In this document: positions 50,601-63,050 of the stretch, in pieces
Layout of the letters: every line of letters begins with the position of its first letter
Position numbering within the stretch: the stretch's first letter is position 1
NCBI RefSeq assembly: GCF_040958095.1
Contig: NC_091227.1
Coordinates: 17,255,432 to 17,319,431 of the forward strand
Length of the DNA stretch: 64,000 nucleotides
Direction of reading: 5' to 3'
Source: Procambarus clarkii
Taxonomy: Eukaryota > Arthropoda > Malacostraca > Decapoda > Cambaridae
The notes under the pieces: model-generated
The model's input: only the letters and a program-made list of their open reading frames with translations
Told to the model about the DNA's origin: nothing
Database searches by the model: none
Position numbers and translations under genes: made by a program

Positions 50601-52395
50601 GTTTGGTGCCTTCTATTGATAATTACTTACTTACCTTGCATGTCAGATGTTGAACCAAAACGTATCCTTGTATTACTGGCTCACGGTCCTCTCCCATACA
50701 ACTGGCTCACTTTCCGCTCTCATATTACACATTTCCACAACTCATATGGGGGTTGGGCCCAGCCTAGCCCACCCAGCCAGCCCAACCTGCTAGCCAGGGT
50801 TCAGGCTCCTGGTGCACTGGAGAAAATCCAGTAGATTCCATCATGGGTTGACATGTGGTGAACCTAGATTGGGTACTCTCAGTTGGGTGCTCTGCTCCTG
50901 TCTACATGCAGTAGCTTTGCTCCACCTACATCTTTGCCACTGTCTGGTACTGGATCGGCTTTGGGTGACTCGCCAGTTGGCGGAGCCATTGTGCGAGAGC
51001 CATTTTTTTTTTTTTTTGCCTGTGTGGTTTGTGGATGGGCAAGGTTTGGCTCTGGGTATTGTTCTGGTTTCTCCAGCTCTGCCCATTTTGTTACTCCTAG
51101 GACCTGCAATTCGAGCCCTGCCCACACACTGTTGAGTTTTGCTCTGCCAGCTTTCCCCATTCAGGTTTTGGGGTTCACTTCCAGGCACCATTTCGGCCAT
51201 TGCTTGTGTTTGTGGACATATTGGCTATAGGTTGGGGCTTCATAATCAATGATCAACAGACTGGCTGCCCGGGGTTAGTGATTGGGTCTGTTCCTCTGGG
51301 TACAGTGTACAGCATATGAATTTGCAGCTGTGTGACATGCCCTGTGGAAGATTTGGCTTCCTCTGGGCTCCATACGCCAGTTCCATTTCAGTTGCTTCCC
51401 TGCGGTTCAATGCCTGATCCTAGGGAGGTCGCTTCGGTCTGTTGCCCAGTGGAGCTGGCTGCTTCATGTGGCTAAGCTTCTAGATTCTCTGGGGATTTTT
51501 CTCTGAATGCTTCACATGCGGTGTGTATCCAATTTATTAGCTTGTCCCACAAGAAAGTAACAAGGAAGGCTTGTCCCTTCCACAGAGTGGATCATCATCA
51601 ATGCATCCTTCCATTGGCAAGTGTGGAACCGGAACCATCTTTTCTATGCGCCTCTGTTCTCCAATCGTGGTGGAAGTTCATTTCCCTTGTTTCCCCCACA
51701 GCTCAGTTGGTGCTCTGAGTTCGGTCCAGCCGCAAGTTGTATTTGAGGAGGGTGATCCTTCTGGGTCCTTGGTGACTGGCCCCACCTTAGTTTCTGCAGC
51801 TTCTCACTTGGTGTCTGAACCGAGATGATTTCCTGTAGTCACGCCTGTTTCAGTAAATCTGTTTGATGATGTATTAGCTGGTTCTAAATTTCTGCTTTTC
51901 ATGTCTAGTAATTTTGATGTGGGTCTATCATTTGTTTAGTGAGAACGTGGCTGTGTTGCTGGTGACCCACCTGCACCTTTCTTCACTGCAGCAGCATGTA
52001 GTTGCCTGGAGCTCATTTCACCACTCTGTCCCTTTGGCATCTTTCATTGGTTTTGGTGGTGGCAATTAGTACTACTTCAATGAGTTTCAAGCTAGAGTGA
52101 ATGTTTTGTTCTGTGCGAATTGTTTGCATAATTGTTTGGCACTGTCGAAGCTTTGTTTTTGACGAGTCCTCCAGTTGTCTATAAAGCTTCACTGACATTC
52201 TTGATGCTTTTCTGGAGGGGCGACACATTGTCTCTCGCTACCTGCCAGGTTCTGGCTCTGGTTCCCAGTAGGCCAAACAGAACTTCCACAACTTTATGTG
52301 ACCCATTAGCAAGGGCCCTACCAGAAAGTGGTTTTTCATTACATTCAATGCAGGGTTTCCCCAAAAATCAAGCTGACATAATTCCCACTGTACAG
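50601..52395. repeat. Intron with G/T-rich polar block, probable old repeat
   Basis: From about 50750 to 51900 the plus strand is G/T-rich with long stop-poor but meaningless frames on both strands and a T-run at 51003-51017. The texture is that of a decayed interspersed element; compare the oppositely polar block at 59450-61460. Class not determined. Confidence 0.35.
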
Positions 52396-52516
52396 GCTGG
52401 GTTGTGTACTGGCTGGAAGTTTGCGATCTGGACTACGAAGCAGCCACCAGCAGGATGGTGCCGGCAACCTGCCTTCCACATCTGAAATTTCAGCAGAGGC
52501 TGCAATCTTTGTTGCG
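52396..52516 (+). CDS. Middle exon of the unrecognised membrane protein gene
   Basis: 121 nt between ATTCCCACTGTACAG and GTGAGT. The first base completes the Arg codon left open at 49993, followed by 40 whole codons: LGCVLAGSLRSGL, then RSSHQQDGAGNLPSTSEIS, then AEAAIFVA. It exits in phase 0, which is what the 53239 exon needs. The last six residues are hydrophobic and begin the membrane helix completed by the next exon. No other phase at either junction is open, which is the main support for the model. Confidence 0.6.
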
Positions 52517-53238
52517 GTGAGTAAAAGTAGACAGAGTAGCAATAGAAGTAAAGAGAAAATGTGAATGTTGTAGAAGTAGTAATGATAGAATTCAAACCCA
52601 GACCATTAAACATTCAGTTTTTCAACTTAGCAACTGCACCTTATACCTGAATAAAGAACAAAAACTCAAGAACAATGGTAGTTCATATTGCTCATATCTT
52701 ACAAGCAATGGAAGGGGAGAGACAATGGGAAGGAGAGCAAAGGAAAGATGGGGGTGCAGTCATTTTATACCCCAATGGAAGAAATAAAGATAGGTGAAGT
52801 GTAAAAGTTCAAGGTATATCAGCAGCTGTTGAAATACCTTGAACATTAAGATAAATATTGTAATTCTTAAAAACACTTTAATTCCTAAGTAAACAATTGC
52901 AATTATATTAAAAACTGATAATAAAGTACAGTACTGTATTGCTAATTAGAATATAAGCTAATTTATACTCTATATATAATCTATAAATTATATATTTATA
53001 ATATATAAATATAATTTATATATTATTAAGCTTGGTTAAGAATAAAGCTAGACATGATACTGAATATACAGTGCATTAAGAAGGTAGCTACACATCTCTG
53101 CAAATATGAATCGTGCAGTAAGATGTTTTCTAAGATACCTAAGTAGAGTAAATTTAAATGCATTTTGTTTCCATATGCTTTATGAACATGTTTTTCGATA
53201 GTAAAAGATAACTTTGCTAATTCAGTACTTCCTTGCAG

Positions 53239-53475
53239 GTGATTGTTGTGTTCTATGCAGCAATCATTGTCATCCTCCTTGGCACTAACATGCGTGGCCC
53301 CAAGTCTTCGTCTTCAAGACCCCGCCGTTCTCGTTCTCGATCTAGATCTAGATCTAGGTCTAGGTCTCGCCATCAGCTCGTCCTCAACCCTCGTGATGGC
53401 TCAGTCTCCACACAACATACTCACAAGAAGAAAGATTTACCTTCCTCACAACTTTCTGGTATTAATAATGTGTGA
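53239..53475 (+). CDS. Last exon: membrane helix end and Arg-Ser tail
   Basis: Starts after TACTTCCTTGCAG and ends with TGA at 53473-53475; 78 codons. VIVVFYAAIIVILLG completes the single transmembrane helix. TNMRGPK follows as a basic stop-transfer, then a run of Arg-Ser dipeptides (RPRRSRSRSRS and so on, encoded by AGATCT/CGATCT-like repeats near 53330-53370), then HQLVLNPRDGS and a Lys-rich KKKDLPSSQ end. The RS run is encoded by a short tandem of TCTAGA-type hexamers, so its length may vary between alleles. Orientation by positive-inside is tail in the cytosol. Function unknown. Confidence 0.65.
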   Translation: MIVVFYAAIIVILLGTNMRGPKSSSSRPRRSRSRSRSRSRSRSRHQLVLNPRDGSVSTQHTHKKKDLPSSQLSGINNV

Positions 53476-56400
53476 AGGGAAAAGTTGTCAAAGCTCTGAT
53501 GAGTGAGAATACAGTATACATCTTTTCTTGTTCTCAGATCCTACATCCAACATGTCTCTAGTAATGCATGAGGCTGTGGCATGAGCCATCTTCTCAGGTG
53601 GAGTTTTTACCCTTAACAATTTTCTTTCCTTGTCAATGTCAATGGCGAGATGCTTTAGTAATTATTTGACAAACACCAACTTAGAATATTTATACAAATG
53701 TCCTGGTTCTTAAGTGATGCTTTCATATTCTTAATGATGTTTAATATTCTCTGTCTCTAATCTTATGGACATTACTCTCAGCCACCTGAACTACTAATTT
53801 TCATAACTAAAAATATACTGTGATCTTCAGGAATTATTCACTCTTTTCTACTGGGATTTTAGCAATTTAATTATGCTTCCAAACACAGATGACTTGTACA
53901 CACTTGAGGGTAATATACATATCCTTTCCTGTAAGAAATGAGACATACCATGTGAGATGTAATCCTTTATCTGTGTGTATACTGTTAGCCCTTTTGAGGT
54001 ATTTAGACAGAACTTGTAAACTATGATAGTGTTCTAGTTTTACGTACAGTATTAGGTTCGGCAAACTTAGAGCTAGGTGAGAACTTACAGCCTAGTTCAG
54101 TACCTCTAAATGGAGTATCTGTTGAGAATCTTGCCTGTGATGAAGCAGGCTGGCCATTTCTCCACCAACCCAAAAGGTGTGTGTTTTGAAGAGTACAAAT
54201 ACACCAATACTTTTCAAAATTGGTGCCTGCACAAGACAGGTTATTGTTTACATTACCATCTTGCTCTCAACACACAGCTTCCACATACAGTAATGTGTTT
54301 TGGTTTACAGCATCATTATCCTTTCATAACCAGTCATTGTCTTTATAAAGCTACTGTACCTGTAACATTATAATTTGATTTTTATTATCTCTGAAGCTCC
54401 ATAATCTAAAAAGATACCCATAATATCTACTATGAAACTTTTTACCATGTGCAATATTTGTCTGAAAATTTACTCTCCTTTCCTCTTGTAATTTGTTTTG
54501 TCTATCTGCAGCCATCTTCACTTCAATACCGCCAAATGTTTCCATTTCATAGTCCTTAACATACTCAGTAATAAAGAAGTCGTGCACTTCTCCAGGACAT
54601 AACTACAAGATGCCACATTCAACACCATCACCAACCAAACTGTAGATTAGGTCAGGTTAGGTCAAATTAGGCCAGACTGTAACCAAATGGTTACAGTCTG
54701 ACCAAGTACAGCTCTCAACTCCTGATTCTTTAATGTGACTTCAATATAGGCTTACCAGGCTATCCACTTGATAAGCATTTTTGCAAGTACATTTTTGTAC
54801 AACATTTTAGTAATCAAAATGTACATAGTCCAGGAGAGTACTTTAGTCACCAGACTGATTTCAATGTAAATTACTGCATACAAGATACATAAACATAACA
54901 CAGCACAAACTGTAATTTCAGTGGTGCAAAATAGAATCATAAATGAACTGATATATACAGATTTAACACATTAGACTAATACGGGAATAAAAATTTGTTT
55001 AAATATTATTGGATGTGTAAAAAAGTATTACTCGTCAATTGTCAGATTATTGAAAGTTTCAACTAAATTTCTTAAAGTACTGAAGTCAATTTGATTAGTT
55101 CTATATATTCTGATGTTGCTGAAATTGGGATTATATTGAAACTACTGAAGATTTTCTTGTCTGTACTGGTATATCAACACTATGTAATTACACTTAGGTA
55201 ATTAAAAGAGCCAGATTACACAAGACTTGCATTACACACAACTACTAAGTTAACCTACAGACTCAGGGGTGTAACTAAGTACCGTTAACATCAATACAAA
55301 CAAGACGTCTTTAAATGCTGCATTTTATCTCTCGAACTACTCGACCAAGAATATAAATTACACACATTCATATTTAACGGCTCTTTCCATTTTGAGATTA
55401 ACATGTATACTGTGTTCTGCGTTCTAGTATTAACAAGGCAAAATAGTCTAGCCTTCATATGGATATTAAATACTGTGTCTAGTAATGTTCGATGTATCTA
55501 TTCTTAATCACATGGATGTTACATAAACCTTGAGTAATATTTGATGCACCTATTACAGTTGTTTTACATAGGGTTGGATGCAACTATACTTTCATACATA
55601 TCCTCACTTCTGTCAACAATGGAAGCTTCAAGATGCTACATAAACCCAATCCCATTAATAAATATGATAGTCATTCAATCTACAGAAATCATTTTATAAA
55701 ACTATCATCATATTTTCACTAAGGAAGCTTAATATTTTTATATACCAAATTTCAAACTAAAAAAAAAAATTCGGCAGTCCTGTCCATTTACAACATGCAC
55801 ACACACTAAACTTGCTTACTTTAAATACAGCATGAACATCTATACTAATATAACCGCACAATCAGTTACAGTATCAGTCCTAGATACATTACCTAAACAA
55901 AAATTTATTTGTCAAACATAATACAATTTCTATCCATCTATAGAATACCATATAGTTCTCATATATTTTCTTTAAATAACTGTAAGGCACACAGTATTCT
56001 AACAAGTATCTAATTAGATGCATATCATCATCCAGAGTAACTTCTGGGGCATACATTTAATTTCCTCCTCGTGTGATCTTAAAATAAAGTCAACCTATTT
56101 TCCTTGTTTAAAAACTTTTCCCTGTCAGAGGATTAATTTAATTTGCAGTAGAGCACGAAATGAGATTAGTGCTCATTGTGTGTCAATATTATGCACTGTT
56201 TCTGAGGCTGAGAGTAAGCCTTTACAATGATTTTTCTGTGACATAATTCAGTCTGTTTCAATCTGGTGAAATATTTAGTCCAAAGTTACTATACCTAAAT
56301 CCTCCAACTTTATGATAAGCATATATTTAAATGTGAAGAACCTTGAATACTGTACCAACAAATCTTGTTTATATAGCAATCAGATTATTAAGAAATTAAA

Positions 56401-57194
56401 TATTATAATAGAGATAATTTTTTTAATTCCAAAAACAGTAGGAACTACAATACTATCAAGTTAATTAACATGAGGGGAATTTATTCATATAATTAGGGAA
56501 GCTTCTTGAAAATTCTACCATAGCTAGAAGTAATGATTAAAAATATCAATTCTGTGAAACGAAAAAAAAAATGCTAAACTGTATGCTACTGACAGACTAT
56601 TTTTTCACAGCTGACTCAGTAAAAGGGATAAAATGTACAATGTTAATTTAAAATATTCCCAAAATGTAACCTCATCAACTTTAAATATTCTAAAAGAAGT
56701 GATATTGCATATAATAGCATCACCATTTTGTCTTAGTTGAAGCTTTACCATTATTAAAAAGTAAAATAAATGTAAATTATATATAAAAGTAATCAATTGA
56801 ACTGTATTTAAATACAGCATAATAATCAGAAAATAAATAAATATACCGGTAATAATCTCTACAATCTTAACGACTATATTTTATCATCATTCAGAATAGT
56901 GAAGCTAGAGATCTTGCCTTTAGAAGGTGTTCTCAACATGGCTTGACTATATTACTCCAAACAGTTCTCTGCATTTGGGGCTATTTACAGAAACTAAACA
57001 CTTAATTTGTGTGTCCTCGTACATACCAATATGTCTAGCAACATTACAGGAGAAACGAACATCTATTCGTATTTATCTTCGTCTCCCTCTTCACTATCAC
57101 CCTAAGTTTAATGCTTCTCTATGTGATGCTTCAATTATTTGAAATTTTTTTGTGATTAGCACACACACACACACTGTATTTGTATTAAAATAAC

Positions 57195-57235
<41 letters not shown>

Positions 57236-58179
57236 GTATATATGCATATACATACATACATATATATATATACATACATACATACAACTGCTGTGGCAGT
57301 AACATTATTTATGTATACTGTCATCCACCAGCAACAGAATGAATGAATGAACATCAGAAATACCCAATATTGAATGTTGGTAAACAATTTCTCATCTGCA
57401 GCATCTCATATGATTATCAAATTACAATCACAGTACAGTATAATGTTCATGTGAAGTTAAGAGGCATGTTCTTAATATTAAGTATATACTCATCAGGTTA
57501 CATTTTGAAGTTAAATCATAGATCCTTGGAATTTTCAACTCATAAAAACACAACTAAAAGAATGGGTGTTGGGACTATTTTGCTACAAGACAGACTCCTT
57601 GAAGGAGGTATAAACTCCTGTTACATCTGACTCACACACCTGTTCCACCTTGTTTTGTGACTGGGAGATTAATATCTTTTATATTACGTATGTTCTCCCC
57701 ATCCCTCCAGCAAGGCGTACAGTCTCCTAAACTGTGCATGGCTTTATTTGCCTTTTAACATATCTTGAAAATATATTTTTCATAACTCTTGATTACTTTC
57801 AATTTAAATTACATTACATTTAAGGTTTATGGATAGGGTGTTCTATTTTAATATCCTGAGTGTATTCACATGTTCCACATTCCAGCAATATATATTACCA
57901 TTTAATATGATGATCTTTTAAAAATATATTATTGTGTACATCAGTGAAAGAAGTAACATTTTTTAAATAATGTCAATTGCTGATTAAAATAGATTAGAAG
58001 CACATGCTTACACATGCACATTCTTAATAATCTATTTGAAAGTGGAAAATGCACACACACTATAGTACTTTTACAAATGTTTAAGAATGAGTTTATACAT
58101 AAATATTTAATGTGATATGGCCAACTACAAAAATAAATTACTCAGTCATTCCTTGCCAAGAAATACCTAATTTGTTTTG
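53476..58179. other. AT-rich 3' UTR/intergenic sequence
   Basis: Probably begins with the 3' UTR of the upstream gene; AATAAA occurs at 54570-54575 and 55657-55662. No coding exon is supported. Short microsatellites lie at 57161-57175 (CA) and 57201-57233 (AT), and a (CATA)n run at about 57250-57295. The stretch lacks the minisatellites common on the left. Confidence 0.45.
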
Positions 58180-58440
58180 TTGGGGACAGGAAGCCTGTGT
58201 ATATATATATATACTTAAGCTTGAATCTAGGTCTTTTCCCCCCCAAAGGTCAAACTACTGACCCTATCCAGAATGGAACCCCACAACTCTTGCCTAACTC
58301 CGAGGTACCTATTTACTGCTAGGTGAACAGAGGAAATGTTCTCAACCATTTCTGTCCTGCCTGGAAATCAATCCCAGGATCCCCAACAGAGTTGAGATTA
58401 AAGCCAACTGAACTACGAGACCTTATAAGCTAATGAAAAC
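58180..58440 (-). mobile_element. tRNA-derived SINE, minus strand
   Basis: On the minus strand it starts GGTCTCGTAGTTCAGTTGG (A-box-like) with GGGATTGATTTCC as a B-box-like site about 45 bases on. The body TGTTCACCTAGCAGTAAATA is shared with 7190-7430. Not an intact tRNA. Confidence 0.7.
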
Positions 58441-59449
58441 ATAGATTTTGGTAAACATAACATCCACTCTTGGTATTAACAAGTCACTCTGCTTGCACTC
58501 TGCAATGAATGCATTTCATGTAATTTAATGCTCGACATCTTGTATGAAACAATTTTCAGTCTAAATCAACACTAAATGCAAGTGCGTGCGGTACTGTAAT
58601 TATCAAAAGAAACCACCAAGCCGGGAAGATTATGTAGCACCATCTATGTCAAATACTGAATGTAATTAATTCCTCACAATAAAGAATGATCAACTTCACA
58701 CAAAAATGCTTCCCATCACTGTACAAAAACAACTATATTTGGGCACAACATTTAAGGAAAAGCCTTTACTCTCACACATCATGCTTCCTGCGAGCTTCTA
58801 CACAATAAAGCATTTGAAGATGGTAGCTCAAACTCGAACAATGCATTTATTCACACATTTGTTGGCAATTCTAACTCTTCAACTAAACAACTGTTTTATT
58901 TCTCTTCTAAATATTATACAGTATCTCTATCATGTAAATTACTCTGCTTACATTTTCTACAATAAAAAATCAACACAATTCTCATTTTCTTCAGTTGTTA
59001 TTAAACATTCAACATAAAATACATTCATTTCAGTCTTATACATCCAGGACAACTCTCATTCCATTTACCCACTTATTTCTGGGAACACGACATATAACTG
59101 TCCCATGTGTAATATAACTTGCTGTAATTTATAAGGATACTGTTCAGTGTTACTGATGAATTTTACATTTAAAATTTGGAGTCGATTGTGAACAAATTGT
59201 TTTGAAACTTTTGTGTGTTATTCGACATAAAATAAAACAATGTACTGTATAATAAATGGGTGGTTTTGTTTCATAACTACTTGCTACTTCGAGTCCCTGA
59301 GACTTGCATTCATCCTATACAAGATTTGCCACAAGTTTTCGGGCTTCAAAAACAGTACAACTTTGTACATTGAGAAAATTATGAAAACGCAAAGCATCGA
59401 ATGTAATGCAATGCCATTTTCTGTGACCCAAGCTCGAACAAATTTCTAA
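58441..59449. other. AT-rich unassigned sequence
   Basis: No exon or repeat supported. AATAAA-type signals are frequent (for example near 58678 and 59230), so it may belong to long 3' UTRs of the convergent genes. Confidence 0.4.
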
Positions 59450-61460
59450 GAATAAACTGGCTGGCCAGAACCAAAATCTCCGGAGGGATGCCAGGAAACA
59501 AACAGGCTGAAGAACCGGGCATGAGAATTAGAAATTCAGGGCCAAGAGCAAAGATAAAATTGGCCGAGAATGATAAGCCATAGCCATAATAACCAATATG
59601 CGACCCAAAACTCAGAAGTAAAGGATAGAAGCCCTAGCAGAAGAACCCAGAAAACTGCACCAATAACCAGAACCGTCCAGAAACAACCGGGCATGCAGCC
59701 CAGAAACAACCTTCCAGTTCCCTGTAAGGGCCAGGTCTTTGGGGGGAGTGTTCCATTTTCTTTAGCTGGGCCCTTTGACCTCTGCTTCTTTGGAACGTTG
59801 GGCTTTGGAACAACTAGGCAAATGGCCTGAGAACAATCTCCCACAAACTGGAAAAATCAGGGCACACAGCCTAAGGTCCTCTGAGCATACAGTCCAGGGA
59901 CATCCCAGTACTATGACCATGAAACATCTCCAGGTCAAAGCCACATAGCACACAACCAGGGCCACCAGCAAATCTGGGGCCTGTTGGAGCAAACATGCAG
60001 CTAGAAACAGCCAAATCAAATGTGCACACAAGGATAAGTACCCCAAGAAGGTCCAAGGAAGACAAAATTCAGTGAGGATCCCTCCAGACAACACAAGACA
60101 GTGTGAGAAAGCTCTCAAATTCTCAATGCCAGGAGGGAAAAGGAGGGAGGGAAGATGGGGAGAACCAACCAGCAGTAACAGCCGAAGCCCCAACCTCACA
60201 AAACAGCCGAGGCAAGAAATGGCTGACCAGGTAAAACAATAGAAGATGGCCTAAAAAAACAGGGAAAGGACTTTACCCCACCTAAAGAAGGGAAGAAGAG
60301 CCCCCGACACAAAATTCAGCAAGCATAAATGCCACAGATGTGAACAGGCAGGCTGAAACTGTGATTGACAGACACACATACTGCTCCTCAAATATCTTTC
60401 AGTCAACTTCCACAGAGCAGGAAAGCCAGACAACTAGAGTACTACACTCCACCTTCAATTACAAAGGTGAGGAAAAAAACCCAGAACCTGGAAAGGGCAG
60501 CAGAGGACCCACAGAAATCTGCACAAATGTTATACTCAAATTCTATGTCAGTTGGAATATAACCAATCACAGGCAAGTAGGCCTCTGACGTCATGCCAGA
60601 CAGAGGAGCATCAGCCATGCTCCCAGCAGCCTCAGTTATCTCGACAGACTCAAGGTCGGCCAGATATATACCTTGTTGTCTCAGTCAATAAATATACAGA
60701 AGCGACTACTGTGTCTACATTCAACCCGAACAAGGCAAACAAATACAAACCCCACAGCCACTGTGGGGAAATGCCAGAGACCAAGCACACAAACCCAGAC
60801 CTAAAGAGGCAATATGGTTCCCCAACAGAAAATAGGCCAAATGGAGAAAACCTCCAAAACAGAAACCACAAATTGAGCCTGTAAGCAAAATGCAGGAAAG
60901 ATACCAAACCCGGCATGGAAAGGGAAACTCTATGGACTGCACCAGACCACCAGGAACCCCACAAGCCCTAAGGCCAGGGAGCCAAAAGACAAGCTGCAGC
61001 AGATGGCACCCTGGAAAGAAAATGAGGCTGGATCCTGAACAGACACACTGCTACAGAACCTGACAGATATGAAGCAAGCCTCAGTGACTGATTTGCAGCT
61101 GGAGATGAGGCCACAGAAACTGGCCATCCAGCAGAGCCAGGTCATGAATTTTGGACTAAAAAATGCACCCAAGGGAAGGGCTGGGAGGAGGCCTTGGCAA
61201 TGGACAGTAAGGGAAGACAAGCTTCCCAGGACTACAAGCCCTCAGGCCTAATTAAAATAAGGAGAGGAGAGAGAGAGAGATGGGACCATCCCAGGATTTC
61301 CCCAAACCTCCAAAATCCCGAAAGACCCACATCGATAACGTAGGAGGAGGGCTAGGAATGGAGTCTACAACTCGGCCTTCCCCCCCCCCCCCCCCAAGGA
61401 GGCCAAAACTGTGAGGGAGACTGGAAGGGGATGCCAGGCACAAAGGCCACTACCAACTCT
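59450..61460. repeat. A/C-rich polar block, probable decayed interspersed element
   Basis: The plus strand is rich in CCAGAAACC- and CAGGCAAG-like words and poor in T, with sharp change to AT-rich sequence on both sides. Frames on both strands are long but have no recognisable domain. A C-run lies at 61380-61396. It is an insertion of unknown class within the gene-to-gene interval. Confidence 0.4.
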
Positions 61461-63050
61461 GCTCCACCACTCCTAGTCTTACAGAGAGACAGATTGTGGT
61501 CCCAACTTCTGATAGAAAATGGTGGATCCCAGAGGCCTGGTTACTCTAGTACTTAGCACAGGCAGTTATTCATGGGATCCTTCCACAAAATTATCATGCA
61601 ACACCTAGTGTAAAAATAGATGTTGACATTATCACCTAAATATTTAAAACCTAATCAAATTACTGAATTTTCACTACATCACCAGTGGTCAAAACAAACT
61701 TGTGGCATGATTTATGGACTAGTAGCTCACTTAAGTTACAGGTCATCAGGGTTAATTAGCAAAGCTTCATACTGCATCATTTAAGTTGTTCTGGTCATAG
61801 CAACATAATGAACTACTCCATAAAATATTCCCAATCCTATTACACGGAAATATAAACTATGCAGAAGCCTAGAGCATTTTATGAACAATGGAGGATTTCA
61901 CACTTGATAAATAATGTATTCTTCACCCAAAGGAACTAACCAAAATAGGATATACAGCAAGATGACTTACAATTTTATTTATTACAACCATGATGTATGC
62001 TAAATTTCAAGTACAATATAAATGGTCTCGTTTTTGGTTGTGGTAAAAATCCCACTTGATCCCGCTGTAGACTTAAACTGATTTGTGGACAAAATCAGTT
62101 GTAATGGCGATCTCTGCAACAAAGTGCTACATAGCTGCAGAAGAACTTTCCTACTTATAACATATATAACATGAGCGAGTGAGATTGTTCAATGGTTTCA
62201 CTAAGATGCAAGTAACATTGCACAAATGCCATTTTAGGCTCATATACCTAACATTCAAAATTGCCATGAAGCATCCAGGTCTTTAACACTTTCATCCATC
62301 GGCAACGCAGTCTGCATCAATAAATAAATTTACAGATGTCCGCTGGCGACACATGTTGCGACAAAATTTAAAATATTTATTAAAATTATATTTTTTATCC
62401 AATCATTATGGGACTAGTTTTAAAATGCGCGCCTTTAGATTGTGAATAATTTGATATCAAAATGAATGACGTAGCTCGAAAATTGAGGTCGGAACACTGG
62501 AAAGAGTACATATATTAGTGTGGGTGCGCACTCCCAGGAAACGCCAGGCCCACCTTGGGGTAGGTTGGGGCGCGCGAAAGTGTTGAAATCGATACTTACT
62601 CCAAGTCTTAACATTTTGGAAGTAAATTACAGATACTGTATCCACAAGCAGGATATAATAAAAATACTTATTATTCTAATTGTTCCACTATCATTATCTC
62701 TACCTGAAGGTGTTAAATCAAATGAAGTGCCTCTTCATGTGGGTAATGCCCAGAATCAATTCACAGGACTGTAGAGGCATTATTATATTTAGTACCAGTA
62801 CTGTTACTTTAATATGCAAGAACTATCTGCTAATGCGGTGAACTATTTGGTATCAATATCAATTCAAATTTACTTGACCATTTATTTAGTTAAAAAATTC
62901 AGATAACCTTTATTTTAGGCACTTTTTTTTTTAAAACTTCAAGCTGATAAAAATGTATCGGATAATAATAGTATGTGTACTGCAATAAAATAATGGCATT
63001 ATACTTAAATATGCAATGTTATACAATATAGAAAAAAAAATTAGCATGTC
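61461..63050 (-). other. Probable 3' UTR of the ATP13A-type gene and flank
   Basis: AT-rich sequence directly downstream of the stop codon. Minus-strand AATAAA signals lie at 62914-62909 and 62886-62881, 137 to 170 bases after the stop; longer 3' ends are possible. Otherwise nothing recognised. Confidence 0.45.
62881..62914 (-). terminator. Candidate poly(A) signals for the ATP13A-type gene
   Basis: Two minus-strand AATAAA hexamers (TTTATT on the plus strand at 62881-62886 and 62909-62914), the first suitable signals after the stop at 63051. Confidence 0.4.

Noticed and set aside
59536-61220. Hydrophobic minus-strand ORFs as membrane protein genes
   Set aside because: They lie in a compositionally polar A/C-rich block with overlapping frames on both strands and no domain or splice context; hydrophobicity follows from base composition.
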